Shown: positions 50,812-59,927 of the stretch, one piece after another
Position numbering within the stretch: position 1 is the first letter of the stretch
How the letters are laid out: each line of letters begins with the position of its first letter
NCBI GenBank assembly: GCA_964612975.1
Contig: CAZTGC010000006.1
Coordinates: forward strand, 90,550-154,549
DNA length: 64,000 nucleotides
Reading direction: 5' to 3'
DNA from: NZ13-RE01 sp964612975
GTDB taxonomy: Bacteria > Dictyoglomota > Dictyoglomia > Dictyoglomales > Dictyoglomaceae
Made by a program: the position numbers and the translations under genes
Notes under the pieces: generated by a model
The model's input: the letters and a program-made list of their open reading frames with translations, nothing else
Told to the model about the DNA's origin: nothing
Database searches by the model: none

Positions 50812-51354
50812 TTACTCATACTTAAGAAGTTCGCCTTCTAATCTAGGTACTCTACCTTCTAATACTTCCCTTAAAACATAGTAGATTACGTCAGCAGAAG
50901 GAGGACATCCGGGAATATAAAAATCTACTTTTATTACCTCATTAACAGCTTTCGTTTTTGGTAAATGCTTTCCAATCTCTTCCGAGGTTGGAATTTTACC
51001 CTCCACAGTACTTTCAGTAGTAATATATCCCCTTTCCAATAATTCCTCTTTTGAGAAATAATTTCTCATAGTAGGAATGCCACCAAAAACTGCACAATCT
51101 CCAAGAGCCACAATAAATTTGCATCTTTCTCTCATCATCCTTACCTCTTCTTCGTGGTGATCAGTTGCAACTGCTCCCTCTATAATACCTACATCTGTAT
51201 CTTCATCAGGAATCTTTAAGTCTGAAATTGGAGTAGCATTTATCTCTAATCCTTTATTGATAAGTTCCACCAATCTTTCATCCATATCAAGAAAGGACAT
51301 ATGGCATCCTGAACATCCTTCACACCAAATTGAGGCAACCTTTATCTTTCCCAT
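50812..51354 (-). CDS. NiFe hydrogenase small subunit (HoxY/20-kDa type)
   Basis: The 180-residue protein is the short small-subunit type with a single proximal cluster: WCEGCSGCHMSFLDMDERL with CxxC at residues 11-14, ALGDCAVFGGIPTMRN near 88 and PGCPPSADVIYYVLREVLEG near 150. It has no Tat signal, so it is cytoplasmic. It pairs with the large subunit encoded 12 nt downstream and receives or delivers electrons through the Fe-S protein encoded just upstream. Confidence 0.92.
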   Translation of the reverse strand: MGKIKVASIWCEGCSGCHMSFLDMDERLVELINKGLEINATPISDLKIPDEDTDVGIIEGAVATDHHEEEVRMMRERCKFIVALGDCAVFGGIPTMRNYFSKEELLERGYITTESTVEGKIPTSEEIGKHLPKTKAVNEVIKVDFYIPGCPPSADVIYYVLREVLEGRVPRLEGELLKYE

Positions 51355-51372
51355 ATTTTTCCACCTCTCAAG

Positions 51373-53052
51373 TTAAGATACTTTTTCAGTTTTGGCCAAG
51401 GCATAAGAAAGAAAAGTTTTTAAATCAATTACATCATAAGTTGCTTTTAAAACCTTTTCCTTCCTCAGTTTTTTACCTTCTAAATTATAGAAGGTCCCTT
51501 CTCTTTCAAAACCATCAGTTATACCTACAATTACATCTCCTTTATAGGGTTTATTATTTTCATAGGGGGTAAATATCAAGGTAAATGAATTTTCTATTGG
51601 TAAATCTCTTATACCCTCTAAATTTCTACCAAATATAAAAACATTCTCTGCTGATACTTTATCATGCTTAATTCCAAGTTTTTGTAATCCTATAGTATTA
51701 GTTTCTAAAGGAAGATATAGGAATTTGGCATTAGATAGAGATTCTAATATTTTACCTTCATCTCTTGAAAGGGATTTATAAATAATAATAACTTCTTTTT
51801 CCTTCTTCAATATATCCAAAGCCAAACTGAGATCCTTTATGTTAAACACATAATCTGCGATCTTTGCAAGACTATTAAATTCCTTATCAACAACCATAAG
51901 CTTTGCCTTCTTACCTATGACATTTCTTTTAACAAAGGATCCTACAGTAACATATTCCCTATTCAAATCCACCCCAAGAACCACAAAGAAACTTCCATTA
52001 TCTAAGTCTTTTAAATTAATATTTGTAGGAATAGGTGATTCCGTAGGATATATAGAGTAAACTTTATCTTTAAATAATTCTTTTATAAGGTCCAATTCTT
52101 CATTAAAAAGGGAACCATCTACATATGCTATTGCATTATTTAATTTAGACTTTATTAGGAATAATAGATCATCTTCATAAAGCCTTTTATATCCAAATTC
52201 GTCTTTTAATTTTATTCCCTTTACCCTCTCTTTGTTATCATATAAAGACAAGAATCTTCCAACTTTACAGAGCACACCATAGGAAACATCGGAATTCCAG
52301 TCTCCATATATCTTTATTATAAAATTAGCTCCCTTCTTCTTATAGATCTCTAATCCACACCCCACAGGACATAAATCACAATTGGAATAAATCATATCTG
52401 ATTGCAATTCTCTTCCAAGATAAGAGGATCTTTTATCTATAATTGTTCCTGTGGGACATACTTGGGCACATAAACCACAGGATACACAAGAGGAACTTCC
52501 AAGAGGCAGATTCATATCAGCAATAATCATAGTATCAATTCCTCTTTCCTTTTCTCCAAGAACATAATGTCCAGCAATCTCTGAACAAGCCCTTACACAT
52601 CTTCTACAAAGTACACAGCGATTATGATCTATAATTATGAAATCATGGGAATTATCTACAGGAAATTTTTTCTCATAAGTGGGGAATTCAAAATGATCTA
52701 AACCAAATTCATAGCCCAAATCCTGTAGCTCACACTCTCCTGTTACTTCACAATACATGCAATAATGGTTTCTTTCGGAAAAGAGTAATTGTAGTACTAA
52801 CTTTCTTGAACTTATAACATTTGGCGTATCAGTTTTTATGTCCATATTAGGTTCCACAGGAGTTGTACAAGCAGTCTTTAATACCCCTCTATCTTCTACT
52901 ACGCAAATTCTACAAGATCCTTGAGGCATAAGAGGCTCGTAATGGCAGAGCACAGGCACATGAATTCCTAATTCCTTCAATACCTGAAGAACTGTTTTAT
53001 CTGGAGATACTTCCAACTCATTACCATTAACTTTAATTTTGATTTTTTCCAT
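51373..53052 (-). CDS. Hydrogenase electron-transfer subunit, HoxU/NuoG-like
   Basis: The 559-residue protein begins with a plant-type [2Fe-2S] domain (C36, C47, C50, C62), then the His-Cys cluster HYCMYCEVTGEC near 96-107, two [4Fe-4S] motifs (CVLCRRCVRAC near 145 and CVSCGLCAQVCP near 188) and a NuoG-like [4Fe-4S] site, CDLCPVGCGLEI near 225, with the following Cys in VLCKVGRF. The last 300 residues resemble a shortened molybdopterin-type domain without cofactor motifs. It is longer than HoxU (about 240 aa) and shorter than NuoG. No NuoF/HoxF diaphorase gene is in the window, so the final electron acceptor is open. GAGGGTGAAC precedes the ATG. Confidence 0.9.
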   Translation of the reverse strand: MEKIKIKVNGNELEVSPDKTVLQVLKELGIHVPVLCHYEPLMPQGSCRICVVEDRGVLKTACTTPVEPNMDIKTDTPNVISSRKLVLQLLFSERNHYCMYCEVTGECELQDLGYEFGLDHFEFPTYEKKFPVDNSHDFIIIDHNRCVLCRRCVRACSEIAGHYVLGEKERGIDTMIIADMNLPLGSSSCVSCGLCAQVCPTGTIIDKRSSYLGRELQSDMIYSNCDLCPVGCGLEIYKKKGANFIIKIYGDWNSDVSYGVLCKVGRFLSLYDNKERVKGIKLKDEFGYKRLYEDDLLFLIKSKLNNAIAYVDGSLFNEELDLIKELFKDKVYSIYPTESPIPTNINLKDLDNGSFFVVLGVDLNREYVTVGSFVKRNVIGKKAKLMVVDKEFNSLAKIADYVFNIKDLSLALDILKKEKEVIIIYKSLSRDEGKILESLSNAKFLYLPLETNTIGLQKLGIKHDKVSAENVFIFGRNLEGIRDLPIENSFTLIFTPYENNKPYKGDVIVGITDGFEREGTFYNLEGKKLRKEKVLKATYDVIDLKTFLSYALAKTEKVS

Positions 53053-53080
53053 GGTTCACCCTCTCTTTTTAAAATTTTAT

Positions 53081-53812
53081 TCATGTAAGAAAGGAAAGAA
53101 TATTATCAAGTTCTTTAGAAATTTTAGAGTTTAAAAGACCTTGAAGATTCCCATAAGAATCCTCCAATTCTGGACAGAAGGGAATTTCCCCTAAGTATTT
53201 AATTTCAAGCTCATTACATTTATTTTTGATGATATCTGAAGAAGAAAATTTCATATTTTCAATAAGCCCTAATATTAAAAAATTTTGATCTTTTAAAAAT
53301 CTTGCTAATTTTTCCACAGTCTCCATAGATATTATTGAGGAGTTAGAAACAATCAAAAACTCCAAACTTGGCACAAATCTTATCGTATCTAACAAGATCT
53401 CCCCCATTCCAGGGGGCATATCAATGATTAAAAAATCTAAATTATTCCAACGGGTTATAGTTAAAATCTCTATAAGAGCTGCTGAAACATCTTTTCCCCT
53501 CATTACTAAGGATTTATTCTCAGTAAAATATATGATGGACATAAATTCTATTCCATCAACATTTATGGGTTTTATTCCATATTCTTCTTCAGGCCTTGAA
53601 TCTTTCAAACCTAATATAATATGAGAGGAGGGGCCATAAAAATCTAAATCTAAAAGTCCTACCCTATAACCCTTTTTATTTAGGATAAGAGAGATAAAAG
53701 TGGATAAAGTACTCTTCCCAACACCTCCCTTTCCACTACTAATTGCCCATATTCTTTTTATATTTCTTATCCTTTCATTAATAACATAAATTCTGGGATC
53801 AATTAGATTCAT
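53081..53812 (-). CDS. MinD/Mrp-type ATPase, probable HypB_AT nickel-maturation factor
   Basis: The 243-residue protein has the deviant Walker A SSGKGGVGKST at residues 26-36, VGLLDLDFYGPSSH near 52, a DMPPGMGEILLDTI segment near 132 and no CxxC scaffold motif. The opening NLIDPRIYVINERIRNIKRIWAI and the position next to hypA, where hypB would stand, match the archaeal ATP-type HypB (HypB_AT, known from Thermococcus) rather than an Fe-S carrier Mrp. There is no GTPase HypB in the window. It overlaps hypA by 4 nt. I infer that it delivers nickel together with HypA, using ATP. Confidence 0.72.
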   Translation of the reverse strand: MNLIDPRIYVINERIRNIKRIWAISSGKGGVGKSTLSTFISLILNKKGYRVGLLDLDFYGPSSHIILGLKDSRPEEEYGIKPINVDGIEFMSIIYFTENKSLVMRGKDVSAALIEILTITRWNNLDFLIIDMPPGMGEILLDTIRFVPSLEFLIVSNSSIISMETVEKLARFLKDQNFLILGLIENMKFSSSDIIKNKCNELEIKYLGEIPFCPELEDSYGNLQGLLNSKISKELDNILSFLT

Positions 53813-54207
53813 AATATTTCCTCAATCCATACCCCTCTTCCTTCTTTAATCTCAAAATCTACACTTCCACATTTGGGACATCGAATATAAACATGAATTG
53901 TTTCTGGAATAAAGTGTATAGCCTCTTTCTCTTCATCTCCTAATTTATCAAAACTTTCTCTATAGCTCCACTTGTTATTACAAAGATTACAAAATAAAAT
54001 AGCAGGATAATCTTCATATTTTATTTTTACACCATCAAGGATTGTATCCTTAGATAATTCCTTTAAAGCAAAATCAAAAACCTCTAAATCAATTTGTTGT
54101 ATTTCTCCTACCTTTATAGAGAGGAAATCTATTTTTCTCAGATTTTTACTCTGAGCTTCCTTTATAACAGAACTTACAACTGCTTCAGCCAATGCCCACT
54201 CATGCAT
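53809..54207 (-). CDS. hypA: Hydrogenase nickel-incorporation protein HypA, archaeal-like long form
   Basis: From the ATG at 54207 the protein begins Met-His-Glu, the conserved nickel-binding N-terminus; the frame is open 15 codons further up but that would bury the essential His. The zinc site is C73-x2-C76 and C110-x2-C113, with 33 residues between the pairs instead of about a dozen as in E. coli HypA, an insertion of the kind found in Thermococcus HypA. It has 132 residues. It overlaps the MinD-type ATPase gene by 4 nt and heads the hydrogenase operon. Confidence 0.92.
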   Translation of the reverse strand: MHEWALAEAVVSSVIKEAQSKNLRKIDFLSIKVGEIQQIDLEVFDFALKELSKDTILDGVKIKYEDYPAILFCNLCNNKWSYRESFDKLGDEEKEAIHFIPETIHVYIRCPKCGSVDFEIKEGRGVWIEEIL

Positions 54208-54276
54208 ATTTAAAAACCTTAATAGTTTAAAATAATATAGGTAAAAAATCAAGAATTTAATAAGAATTAAAATAAT

Positions 54277-55578
54277 TTATGGATATATTCTATAAATTTG
54301 TCTTGGGAAAGGTATCGCTTCCCTCACATGTTTTAATCCACAAATCCAAGCAGTAGTCCTCTCTATTCCAAGTCCAAATCCTGAATGGGGAATAGAGCCA
54401 TATCTTCTTAAATCGATGTACCACTCAAGAGCTTCCCGGGGTAAATTATCTTCCTTTATTTTTTCTTCTAAAAGATTTAAATCATGAATTCTTTGACTTC
54501 CTCCAATTATTTCTCCGTACCCTTCTGGAGCCAAGAGATCATCATTGAGAACCAACTCCGGATTTTCAGGATCTGGTTGCATATAAAATGGTTTTATCTT
54601 AGCAGGATAATGATGAATAAAAACTGGTTTATCAAACTCTTGAGATATTATTGTCTCTTCATCTCCACCAAAGTCATCTCCATATTGAAAGGGAATTCCT
54701 TTTCTGTTTAGTAATTCAACAGCTTCTTTATAAGTAATCCTAGGAAATGGGGGAAGAATCCCCTCTAAGGGTTTTATATCTCTTTCAAGAATTTCAAGCT
54801 CCCTTCTTCTTCTTTCTAAAACCCTTTGAACAACATAACTTACCAGTTCTTCCTGAAGTCTCATATTATCCTGCCAATTCCAATAGGCCATTTCTGGCTC
54901 CACCATCCAAAATTCCGTTAAATGTCTCCTTGTTTTTGATTTCTCTGCTCGAAAAGCAGGACCAAAACAATAAACCTTTCCCAATGCCATACAGGCTGCT
55001 TCCATATAGAGCTGTCCACTTTGAGATAAATATGCTTTTCCAAGATCAAAGTAATCTAATTCAAAAAGAGTCGTTGTCCCTTCACAAGAGGATGGAGTTA
55101 AAATTGGAGCATCCACTAAGACAAAACCCCTCTCATCTAAAAAATCTCTAATTGCTTTTATTATTTCATTTCTAATTCGTAATATTGCTTGCTGTTTTCT
55201 GGATCTGATCCAAAGATGTCTATGTTCCATTAAAAATTCTATGGAATGCTCCTTTTTCTGAATAGGATATTCTTGAGATATAAAGACAACTTCTACTTTA
55301 CTTAAATGAATCTCCCATCCTGTTGGAGCTCGAGGTTCTTCTCTTACTTTACCTTGAACAATAATTGACGATTCTAAAGGAATTTTCTCTATTTTCTCTA
55401 ACTCTTCTTGGGTAAAATTATTTAGATCTGCAATTCCCTGAATAAATCCTGTACCATCCCTTATTATTAAAAAAACAATCTTTCCACCGGATCTCTTATT
55501 AGTAAGCCAACCCCTTATTTCTATCTCCTCTTCCTTTATTTTAGGTATGTCTTCAATATATATCCAAGGTATAGTCAT
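54277..55578 (-). CDS. asnS: Asparagine--tRNA ligase
   Basis: The 433-residue class IIb synthetase has an OB-fold anticodon domain (EEIEIRGWLTNKRSGGKIVFLIIRDG at 15-42), motif 2 YCFGPAFRAEKSKTRRHLTEFWMVEPE near 200-225 and motif 3 HSGFGLGIERTTAWICG near 395-412, ending RQIYRIYP. The GFGLGIER sequence with the RIYP ending is typical for AsnRS. An AATAGGAGGAAG ribosome site precedes the ATG. It follows mtaD by 13 nt and is probably cotranscribed with the methionine-salvage genes, with no functional link known. Confidence 0.95.
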   Translation of the reverse strand: MTIPWIYIEDIPKIKEEEIEIRGWLTNKRSGGKIVFLIIRDGTGFIQGIADLNNFTQEELEKIEKIPLESSIIVQGKVREEPRAPTGWEIHLSKVEVVFISQEYPIQKKEHSIEFLMEHRHLWIRSRKQQAILRIRNEIIKAIRDFLDERGFVLVDAPILTPSSCEGTTTLFELDYFDLGKAYLSQSGQLYMEAACMALGKVYCFGPAFRAEKSKTRRHLTEFWMVEPEMAYWNWQDNMRLQEELVSYVVQRVLERRRRELEILERDIKPLEGILPPFPRITYKEAVELLNRKGIPFQYGDDFGGDEETIISQEFDKPVFIHHYPAKIKPFYMQPDPENPELVLNDDLLAPEGYGEIIGGSQRIHDLNLLEEKIKEDNLPREALEWYIDLRRYGSIPHSGFGLGIERTTAWICGLKHVREAIPFPRQIYRIYP

Positions 55579-55591
55579 AATTTACTTCCTC

Positions 55592-56869
55592 CTATTCTCT
55601 TTCTACTAATAAGAAAGCTCTTTTTTCCGTCTCATAAAGAATTCTTTCCTCATCTAAGGTTTTCACTTCTCTTTTTTCCATAAGAATCCTTCCATCAACA
55701 ATAACAGTATCCACATCGGAAGAGTTGGCACTATAAACCAAGTGGGAAATCAGATTAAATCTTGGGAAAAAATGAGGTTTTTTCAAATCAACTAAAATCA
55801 AATCTGCCCTTTTACCAATCTCTATAACCCCTGAATTTCCCCATCCAAGGATTTCCATTCCCACTTTTGTGGCCATTTCTAAAGCTAAGGAAGCAGGGAT
55901 AGCAGTGGGATCCTTTTTATAACCCTTGTGTAGAATAGCAGAGAGTCTAACTTCCTCCCACATATCTAAATTATTATTACTCGATGGACCATCAGTTCCA
56001 AGTCCAACTTTTACCCCTTTATTTACCATTTCATTAATAGGAGCAATTCCCGATGCAAGTTTTAGATTACTTTGGGGATTATGAACAACTCCTACTTTTT
56101 TTCTCGCTAAAATTTCTATCTCCTCTGAATCAACAAAAATACAATGGGCAGAGATTATAGAGACATTAAAAAGTCCAATTTTATCCATTAATCTCACAGG
56201 GGTTTCTCCATACTTCTCTTTTATCTCTTTAACCTCTTCCTCTGTTTCAGAAAGATGAGTATGAATACTCAAATTGTATTGGATTGCCTTGTCAATCACC
56301 TTTTCTAAAAAACTTGGAGGACAAGTATAAGGAGCATGGGGAGCAAGACTTACCAATATTCTTCCATTACAAGAGTTATGCCATCTTTCAGCAAATTTTA
56401 AACTGTTTTCTAATCTTCTGTCCTCATCTCCAAGGGTTGCAATCATTCCCCAGGAAAGATTTCCCCTAAGACCACTTTCCTCAACCACTTCAGCTACCTT
56501 ATCCATAAAAAAATACATATCTGCAAAGGCAATAGTTCCTCCTTTAATCATCTCCAAAGCACCCAATAGACTCCCCCAATATACATCTTCTTCTCTCAAT
56601 TTTGCTTCATGGGGCCAAATTTTTGTTTCCAGCCATTCCATTAAAGGTAAATCATCAGCAAAACCTCTAAATAGAGTCATTGCTAAATGAGTATGGGCAT
56701 TCACCAAACCTGGCATTGCTAATTTCTCTTTCCCATCAATCTCATAATCATATTCCCTTGGAATTTCCTTTCCAATGTAATTGATAATATCATCTTTGAT
56801 GAGTATATTAATATCTGGAATAATCTCATTATCCTTTAACAAAGAAACTTTTTTAATTAGAATCTTCAT
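55592..56869 (-). CDS. mtaD: 5-methylthioadenosine/S-adenosylhomocysteine deaminase
   Basis: The 425-residue amidohydrolase has the metal motif NAHTHLAMTLFRGFADDLPLMEWL at residues 58-81, SIHTHLSETEEEV near 210, ISAHCIFVDSEE near 245, and VGLGTDGPSSNNNLDMWEE near 293. These match the MtaD family, which deaminates SAH and MTA to the inosine forms. The next two genes upstream encode MTA phosphorylase and methylthioribose-1-P isomerase, so the three share MTA as substrate or product. It overlaps mtnA by 17 nt. Confidence 0.93.
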   Translation of the reverse strand: MKILIKKVSLLKDNEIIPDINILIKDDIINYIGKEIPREYDYEIDGKEKLAMPGLVNAHTHLAMTLFRGFADDLPLMEWLETKIWPHEAKLREEDVYWGSLLGALEMIKGGTIAFADMYFFMDKVAEVVEESGLRGNLSWGMIATLGDEDRRLENSLKFAERWHNSCNGRILVSLAPHAPYTCPPSFLEKVIDKAIQYNLSIHTHLSETEEEVKEIKEKYGETPVRLMDKIGLFNVSIISAHCIFVDSEEIEILARKKVGVVHNPQSNLKLASGIAPINEMVNKGVKVGLGTDGPSSNNNLDMWEEVRLSAILHKGYKKDPTAIPASLALEMATKVGMEILGWGNSGVIEIGKRADLILVDLKKPHFFPRFNLISHLVYSANSSDVDTVIVDGRILMEKREVKTLDEERILYETEKRAFLLVERE

Positions 56870-57902
56870 TCTCCATTACCCTCCTTATCTTCTCTATATT
56901 TTCCTCAAAAGGAGGAAATATTATTCCCTTCTCAGTAATTATTGCGGTTATCAATTCATTAGGAGTGATATCAAAGGCAGGATTTATTGCATTAATCCCA
57001 TCGGGAGCAATTCTTTTTCCTGCAATAGAAAGCACTTCCTCTGGATCTCTTTCCTCTATGACAATATTATTCCCATTTTCCAATTGAAAATCAAAGGATG
57101 AAAGGGGAGCTGCTACATAAAACGGAATATTGTGATACTTTGCTAAAACAGCTAAGGTATAAGTTCCAATTTTATTTGCAGTATCCCCATTTAAAGCAAT
57201 TCTATCTGCCCCAACTAAGACTAAATCAATATTCTTTTCTGACATCAGATATCCCACCATATTATCAGTTATAAGAGTAGAAGGAATATTCTCCCGATTA
57301 AGTTCCCATCCTGTAAGTCTACTTCCTTGTAGTAAAGGTCTTGTTTCTGTAAAATAAATCATATTTATATTTCTTCTTCTATACCAAGCTTCCTTTATTA
57401 TTCCCAGGGCAGTTCCTAAACCAATAATAGCTAAACTTCCAGTATTACAATGGGTGAGAATATTTGCCTTATCAGGTATCAAATCTACACCATAATTAGC
57501 TATAGCATAGGATCTTTCTCTCTCCTCCTCCTCTATCCTTTGGGCCTCTTCAAGAAGCATTAATTTAAGTTCCACAGAAGACTTTTGTTTATTTTTTAAA
57601 ACAATCTTTCCCTGTCTTCTTAAAACCATAAATAAATTTACAGCAGTAGGGCGAGATAATGCAAATTCACTGATAACCCCATTAATATACCCAGGAAGAT
57701 TATATCCTGTATATTTAATTGCTGCCAAAGCCACACCATATCCAGCTGCAACACCTATAGCAGGAGCACCCCTTACTTTTAATTTCTTGATAGCATCAAT
57801 CACCTGTTGATATTTCTGACACTGAATCCACTCTTCCTTCCAAGGTAATTTTGTCTGATCTAAGATAAAAAGGGAATTATTTTTCCACTCTAAAATCTTC
57901 AT
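56853..57902 (-). CDS. mtnA: S-methyl-5-thioribose-1-phosphate isomerase
   Basis: The 349-residue protein has the MtnA signatures: KLKVRGAPAIGVAAGYGVALAA near 42-63, ILTHCNTGSLAIIGLGTALG with the catalytic Cys near 155, LVLVGADRIALNGDTANKIGTY with the catalytic Asp near 235-255 and a late TPNELITAIITEKG. It converts methylthioribose-1-P to methylthioribulose-1-P in methionine salvage. GGGGAGAAT precedes the start. mtnP lies 6 nt upstream and mtaD overlaps its end. Confidence 0.95.
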   Translation of the reverse strand: MKILEWKNNSLFILDQTKLPWKEEWIQCQKYQQVIDAIKKLKVRGAPAIGVAAGYGVALAAIKYTGYNLPGYINGVISEFALSRPTAVNLFMVLRRQGKIVLKNKQKSSVELKLMLLEEAQRIEEEERERSYAIANYGVDLIPDKANILTHCNTGSLAIIGLGTALGIIKEAWYRRRNINMIYFTETRPLLQGSRLTGWELNRENIPSTLITDNMVGYLMSEKNIDLVLVGADRIALNGDTANKIGTYTLAVLAKYHNIPFYVAAPLSSFDFQLENGNNIVIEERDPEEVLSIAGKRIAPDGINAINPAFDITPNELITAIITEKGIIFPPFEENIEKIRRVMENEDSN

Positions 57903-57908
57903 TTTTTA

Positions 57909-58691
57909 TTATTCTCCCCTATATTCCCCCAATGCAGATTTGCAAGGACAACTTCTTTCCTTTGGTATTTTGGGTATTACTGAAGAAAAAAGATTTCTAA
58001 CTTTCTCTATGTTTTCTGCCATAGCAGAAAGTACCTCCTGATGACTTAAAGGAGTTTTAGATATTCCTGCAGCATAATTAGTAACAAGAGAAACATTAAC
58101 ATAACACAGTTCTAGCTCCCTTGCTAAAACAACTTCAGGAACATTAGTCATTCCTACCACATCTCCAAAATTAGTAAACATTCTTATTTCCGCAGGAGTT
58201 TCAAATCTCGGACCCTCGGTACAAATATAAGTCCCATATGGATGAAGTTTAATTCCTAAGTTCTTTGCTTCTTCTATCAAGATGCTTCTAAGTTCTGGGC
58301 AATAGGGTTCAGAAAAATCTATGTGGATTACCTTTCCATCTCTTCCATCATAAAATGTATAATCTCTTCCCTTAGTAAAGTCAATAAATTGATCTAATAA
58401 AACTAAATCTCCCGGAGCTAAATTCATTTTTAAACTACCTACTGCTGTTGTAGCCATTATCCTCTCTACCCCTAAACTTTTTAATGCCCACATATTTGCT
58501 TTATAATTGATTTTATGAGGAGGTACCGAATGCTTTACACCATGTCTTGCCCAAAATCCTACCTCCTCTCCCCAATAAATTCCCTTTATGATTTTAGCAT
58601 CTCCATAAGGGGTTGGGACAATTACTTCTTCAGGATTTTCTAAAAATTTTGGATCATAAACTCCTGTGCCACCAATAATTGCTATTCTCAT
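57909..58691 (-). CDS. mtnP: S-methyl-5'-thioadenosine phosphorylase
   Basis: The 260-residue protein has IAIIGGTGVYDPKFLEN at the start, FWARHGVKHSVPPHKINYKANMWALKSLGV near 47-76, a YICTEGPRFETPAEIRM segment near 158 and VVGMTNVPEVVLAREL near 180, all MTAP family hallmarks. It splits MTA into adenine and methylthioribose-1-P. The C-terminal CPCKSAL carries a Cys pair (CxC), as in hyperthermophilic MTAPs. Its ATG overlaps the preceding stop as TAATG. Confidence 0.94.
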   Translation of the reverse strand: MRIAIIGGTGVYDPKFLENPEEVIVPTPYGDAKIIKGIYWGEEVGFWARHGVKHSVPPHKINYKANMWALKSLGVERIMATTAVGSLKMNLAPGDLVLLDQFIDFTKGRDYTFYDGRDGKVIHIDFSEPYCPELRSILIEEAKNLGIKLHPYGTYICTEGPRFETPAEIRMFTNFGDVVGMTNVPEVVLARELELCYVNVSLVTNYAAGISKTPLSHQEVLSAMAENIEKVRNLFSSVIPKIPKERSCPCKSALGEYRGE

Positions 58692-59428
58692 TATCTCACC
58701 TCAACTGCAAAAATTTTATTTATAAAAAGAAATAAAAAGTCAAGAAAGTCATTCCATAAATCCTCTAAGGTTGGAATTCTATTGGCTCTTATCCAGATAC
58801 TATACCAGTAATTTGCTACATCCTCTACTGATTTATCTATTTGCTTTTGAGTTAAACTATAAACAGATCTCCATCCATTTTTACTATTATAAGCTTTTTC
58901 AATATCATAATAAAAGGAGTGAGCAACCTTTGCACTATTAAATATGTGATAGGCTGGTTTTGAAATAAAATTTAAAGCTTTAACCTTTCTTAGAACAATT
59001 TGTTCCGCATCCTTTTCATATTTACTGTGAAATTCCTTTTCTTCATAGCTTGATGATGTATGTAAAGGTTGATTTAAATCCGATATATAGTGTGATAAAA
59101 CTCCCAGCTCAAAGGCAATTAATCTCCAAGGTTTCTTTTCCCTTATTAGGGAAATAATTTGATAATATTTTTCCCTAACCTTTTCAATTCCCCCTCCCTT
59201 TCTTGTTCTAAAATCATATATATGGTTCTGAAAATCTCTATAAACTCTATCTGGTGCTACACTTCCTTCAAGAATTTCATTTTTATAAGGCATAATTCGT
59301 CTTTGAAATTCTCGGGGGATGTAATTTAATGCATCCTCTACTATTCTTTGGTGAGTTTTTCCACTCCAACTCCAAATAGGAGAAAAAAATAAAGTAATTA
59401 TAACTAAAAATAATAAAAACCTTTTCAT
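58691..59428 (-). CDS. Secreted zinc-dependent phospholipase C / P1-nuclease-like protein
   Basis: The 245-residue protein has a signal peptide (hydrophobic to about residue 19) and a likely cleavage just before WSGKTHQ, which would place Trp at the mature N-terminus, where it is a zinc ligand in this family. The histidine ligands appear in KTHQRIVEDA, VAPDRVYRDFQNHIY (residues 57-71) and LGVLSHYISDLNQPLHTSS (residues 109-127). It probably cleaves phospholipids or nucleic acids outside the cell. The gene end overlaps mtnP by one base, an odd coupling for a secreted enzyme with a salvage gene. Confidence 0.83.
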   Translation of the reverse strand: MKRFLLFLVIITLFFSPIWSWSGKTHQRIVEDALNYIPREFQRRIMPYKNEILEGSVAPDRVYRDFQNHIYDFRTRKGGGIEKVREKYYQIISLIREKKPWRLIAFELGVLSHYISDLNQPLHTSSSYEEKEFHSKYEKDAEQIVLRKVKALNFISKPAYHIFNSAKVAHSFYYDIEKAYNSKNGWRSVYSLTQKQIDKSVEDVANYWYSIWIRANRIPTLEDLWNDFLDFLFLFINKIFAVEVR

Positions 59429-59512
59429 AGAAACCCTCTTAAAAAAAGTTTTTAATTGATTAGATTATCTTGAGTATTATTATCACAAATTTAGATGGGA
59501 ATCAATAGAGAA

Positions 59513-59860
59513 TTAAAAAGTCTCTAATAAAGAAGGAAGATACAATTCTTTTTCTTCATCGATCTTCTTTATAGCCTCAAGGATTAAATTCTCGATAGAT
59601 AAATTTATTTTCCTCTCTATTTTTACAGAGGTTTCGGTAAAGACAAAATCTATTTCAGGAAGAGTGATTAATTTAAAAAAAGCTGAATTTCCTCTTTCTC
59701 CTAAATATTCCACATCTATTACATCTCCAGCCTTAAGAAAAACTTTTCCAGATTTATAATCGTTATTCTTTATTAAAAATATTCCTGTTCTTTTTTGTAA
59801 AGATAAAAAATTAATAAGGGATAAAAATTCTATCCTATCTAAATTTCCCTCTAACCTCAT
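59513..59860 (-). CDS. DUF4388 (PATAN-like) domain protein
   Basis: The protein from the ATG at 59860 begins MRLEGNLDRIEFLSLINFLSLQ, the typical DUF4388 opening, followed by GIFLIKN, SGKVFLKAGDVIDVEYLGERGNSAFFKLITL and a DFVFTE strand. Such domains are common in two-component and motility proteins of Deltaproteobacteria, Deinococcus-Thermus and Dictyoglomota-like bacteria and mediate protein contacts. I prefer 59860 because AGAGAGGAG lies 8-9 nt upstream; in-frame codons to 59941 would make an atypical N-terminus. It lies downstream of a glycosyltransferase gene, with no signalling gene nearby. About 115 residues. Confidence 0.7.
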   Translation of the reverse strand: MRLEGNLDRIEFLSLINFLSLQKRTGIFLIKNNDYKSGKVFLKAGDVIDVEYLGERGNSAFFKLITLPEIDFVFTETSVKIERKINLSIENLILEAIKKIDEEKELYLPSLLETF

Positions 59861-59927
59861 CAATAGCACTCCTCTCTTTTTATGATAAATCCTATAAATA
59901 TTTTCTCTAAAATTTTTTTTATTGTCA

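Noticed and set aside
54208..54252. N-terminal extension of HypA
   Set aside because: HypA needs Met-His-Glu at its N-terminus to bind nickel, which is met by starting at 54207.
54747..55151. Plus-strand frame inside asnS
   Set aside because: Antisense to a conserved synthetase with no start signal or recognisable motif.
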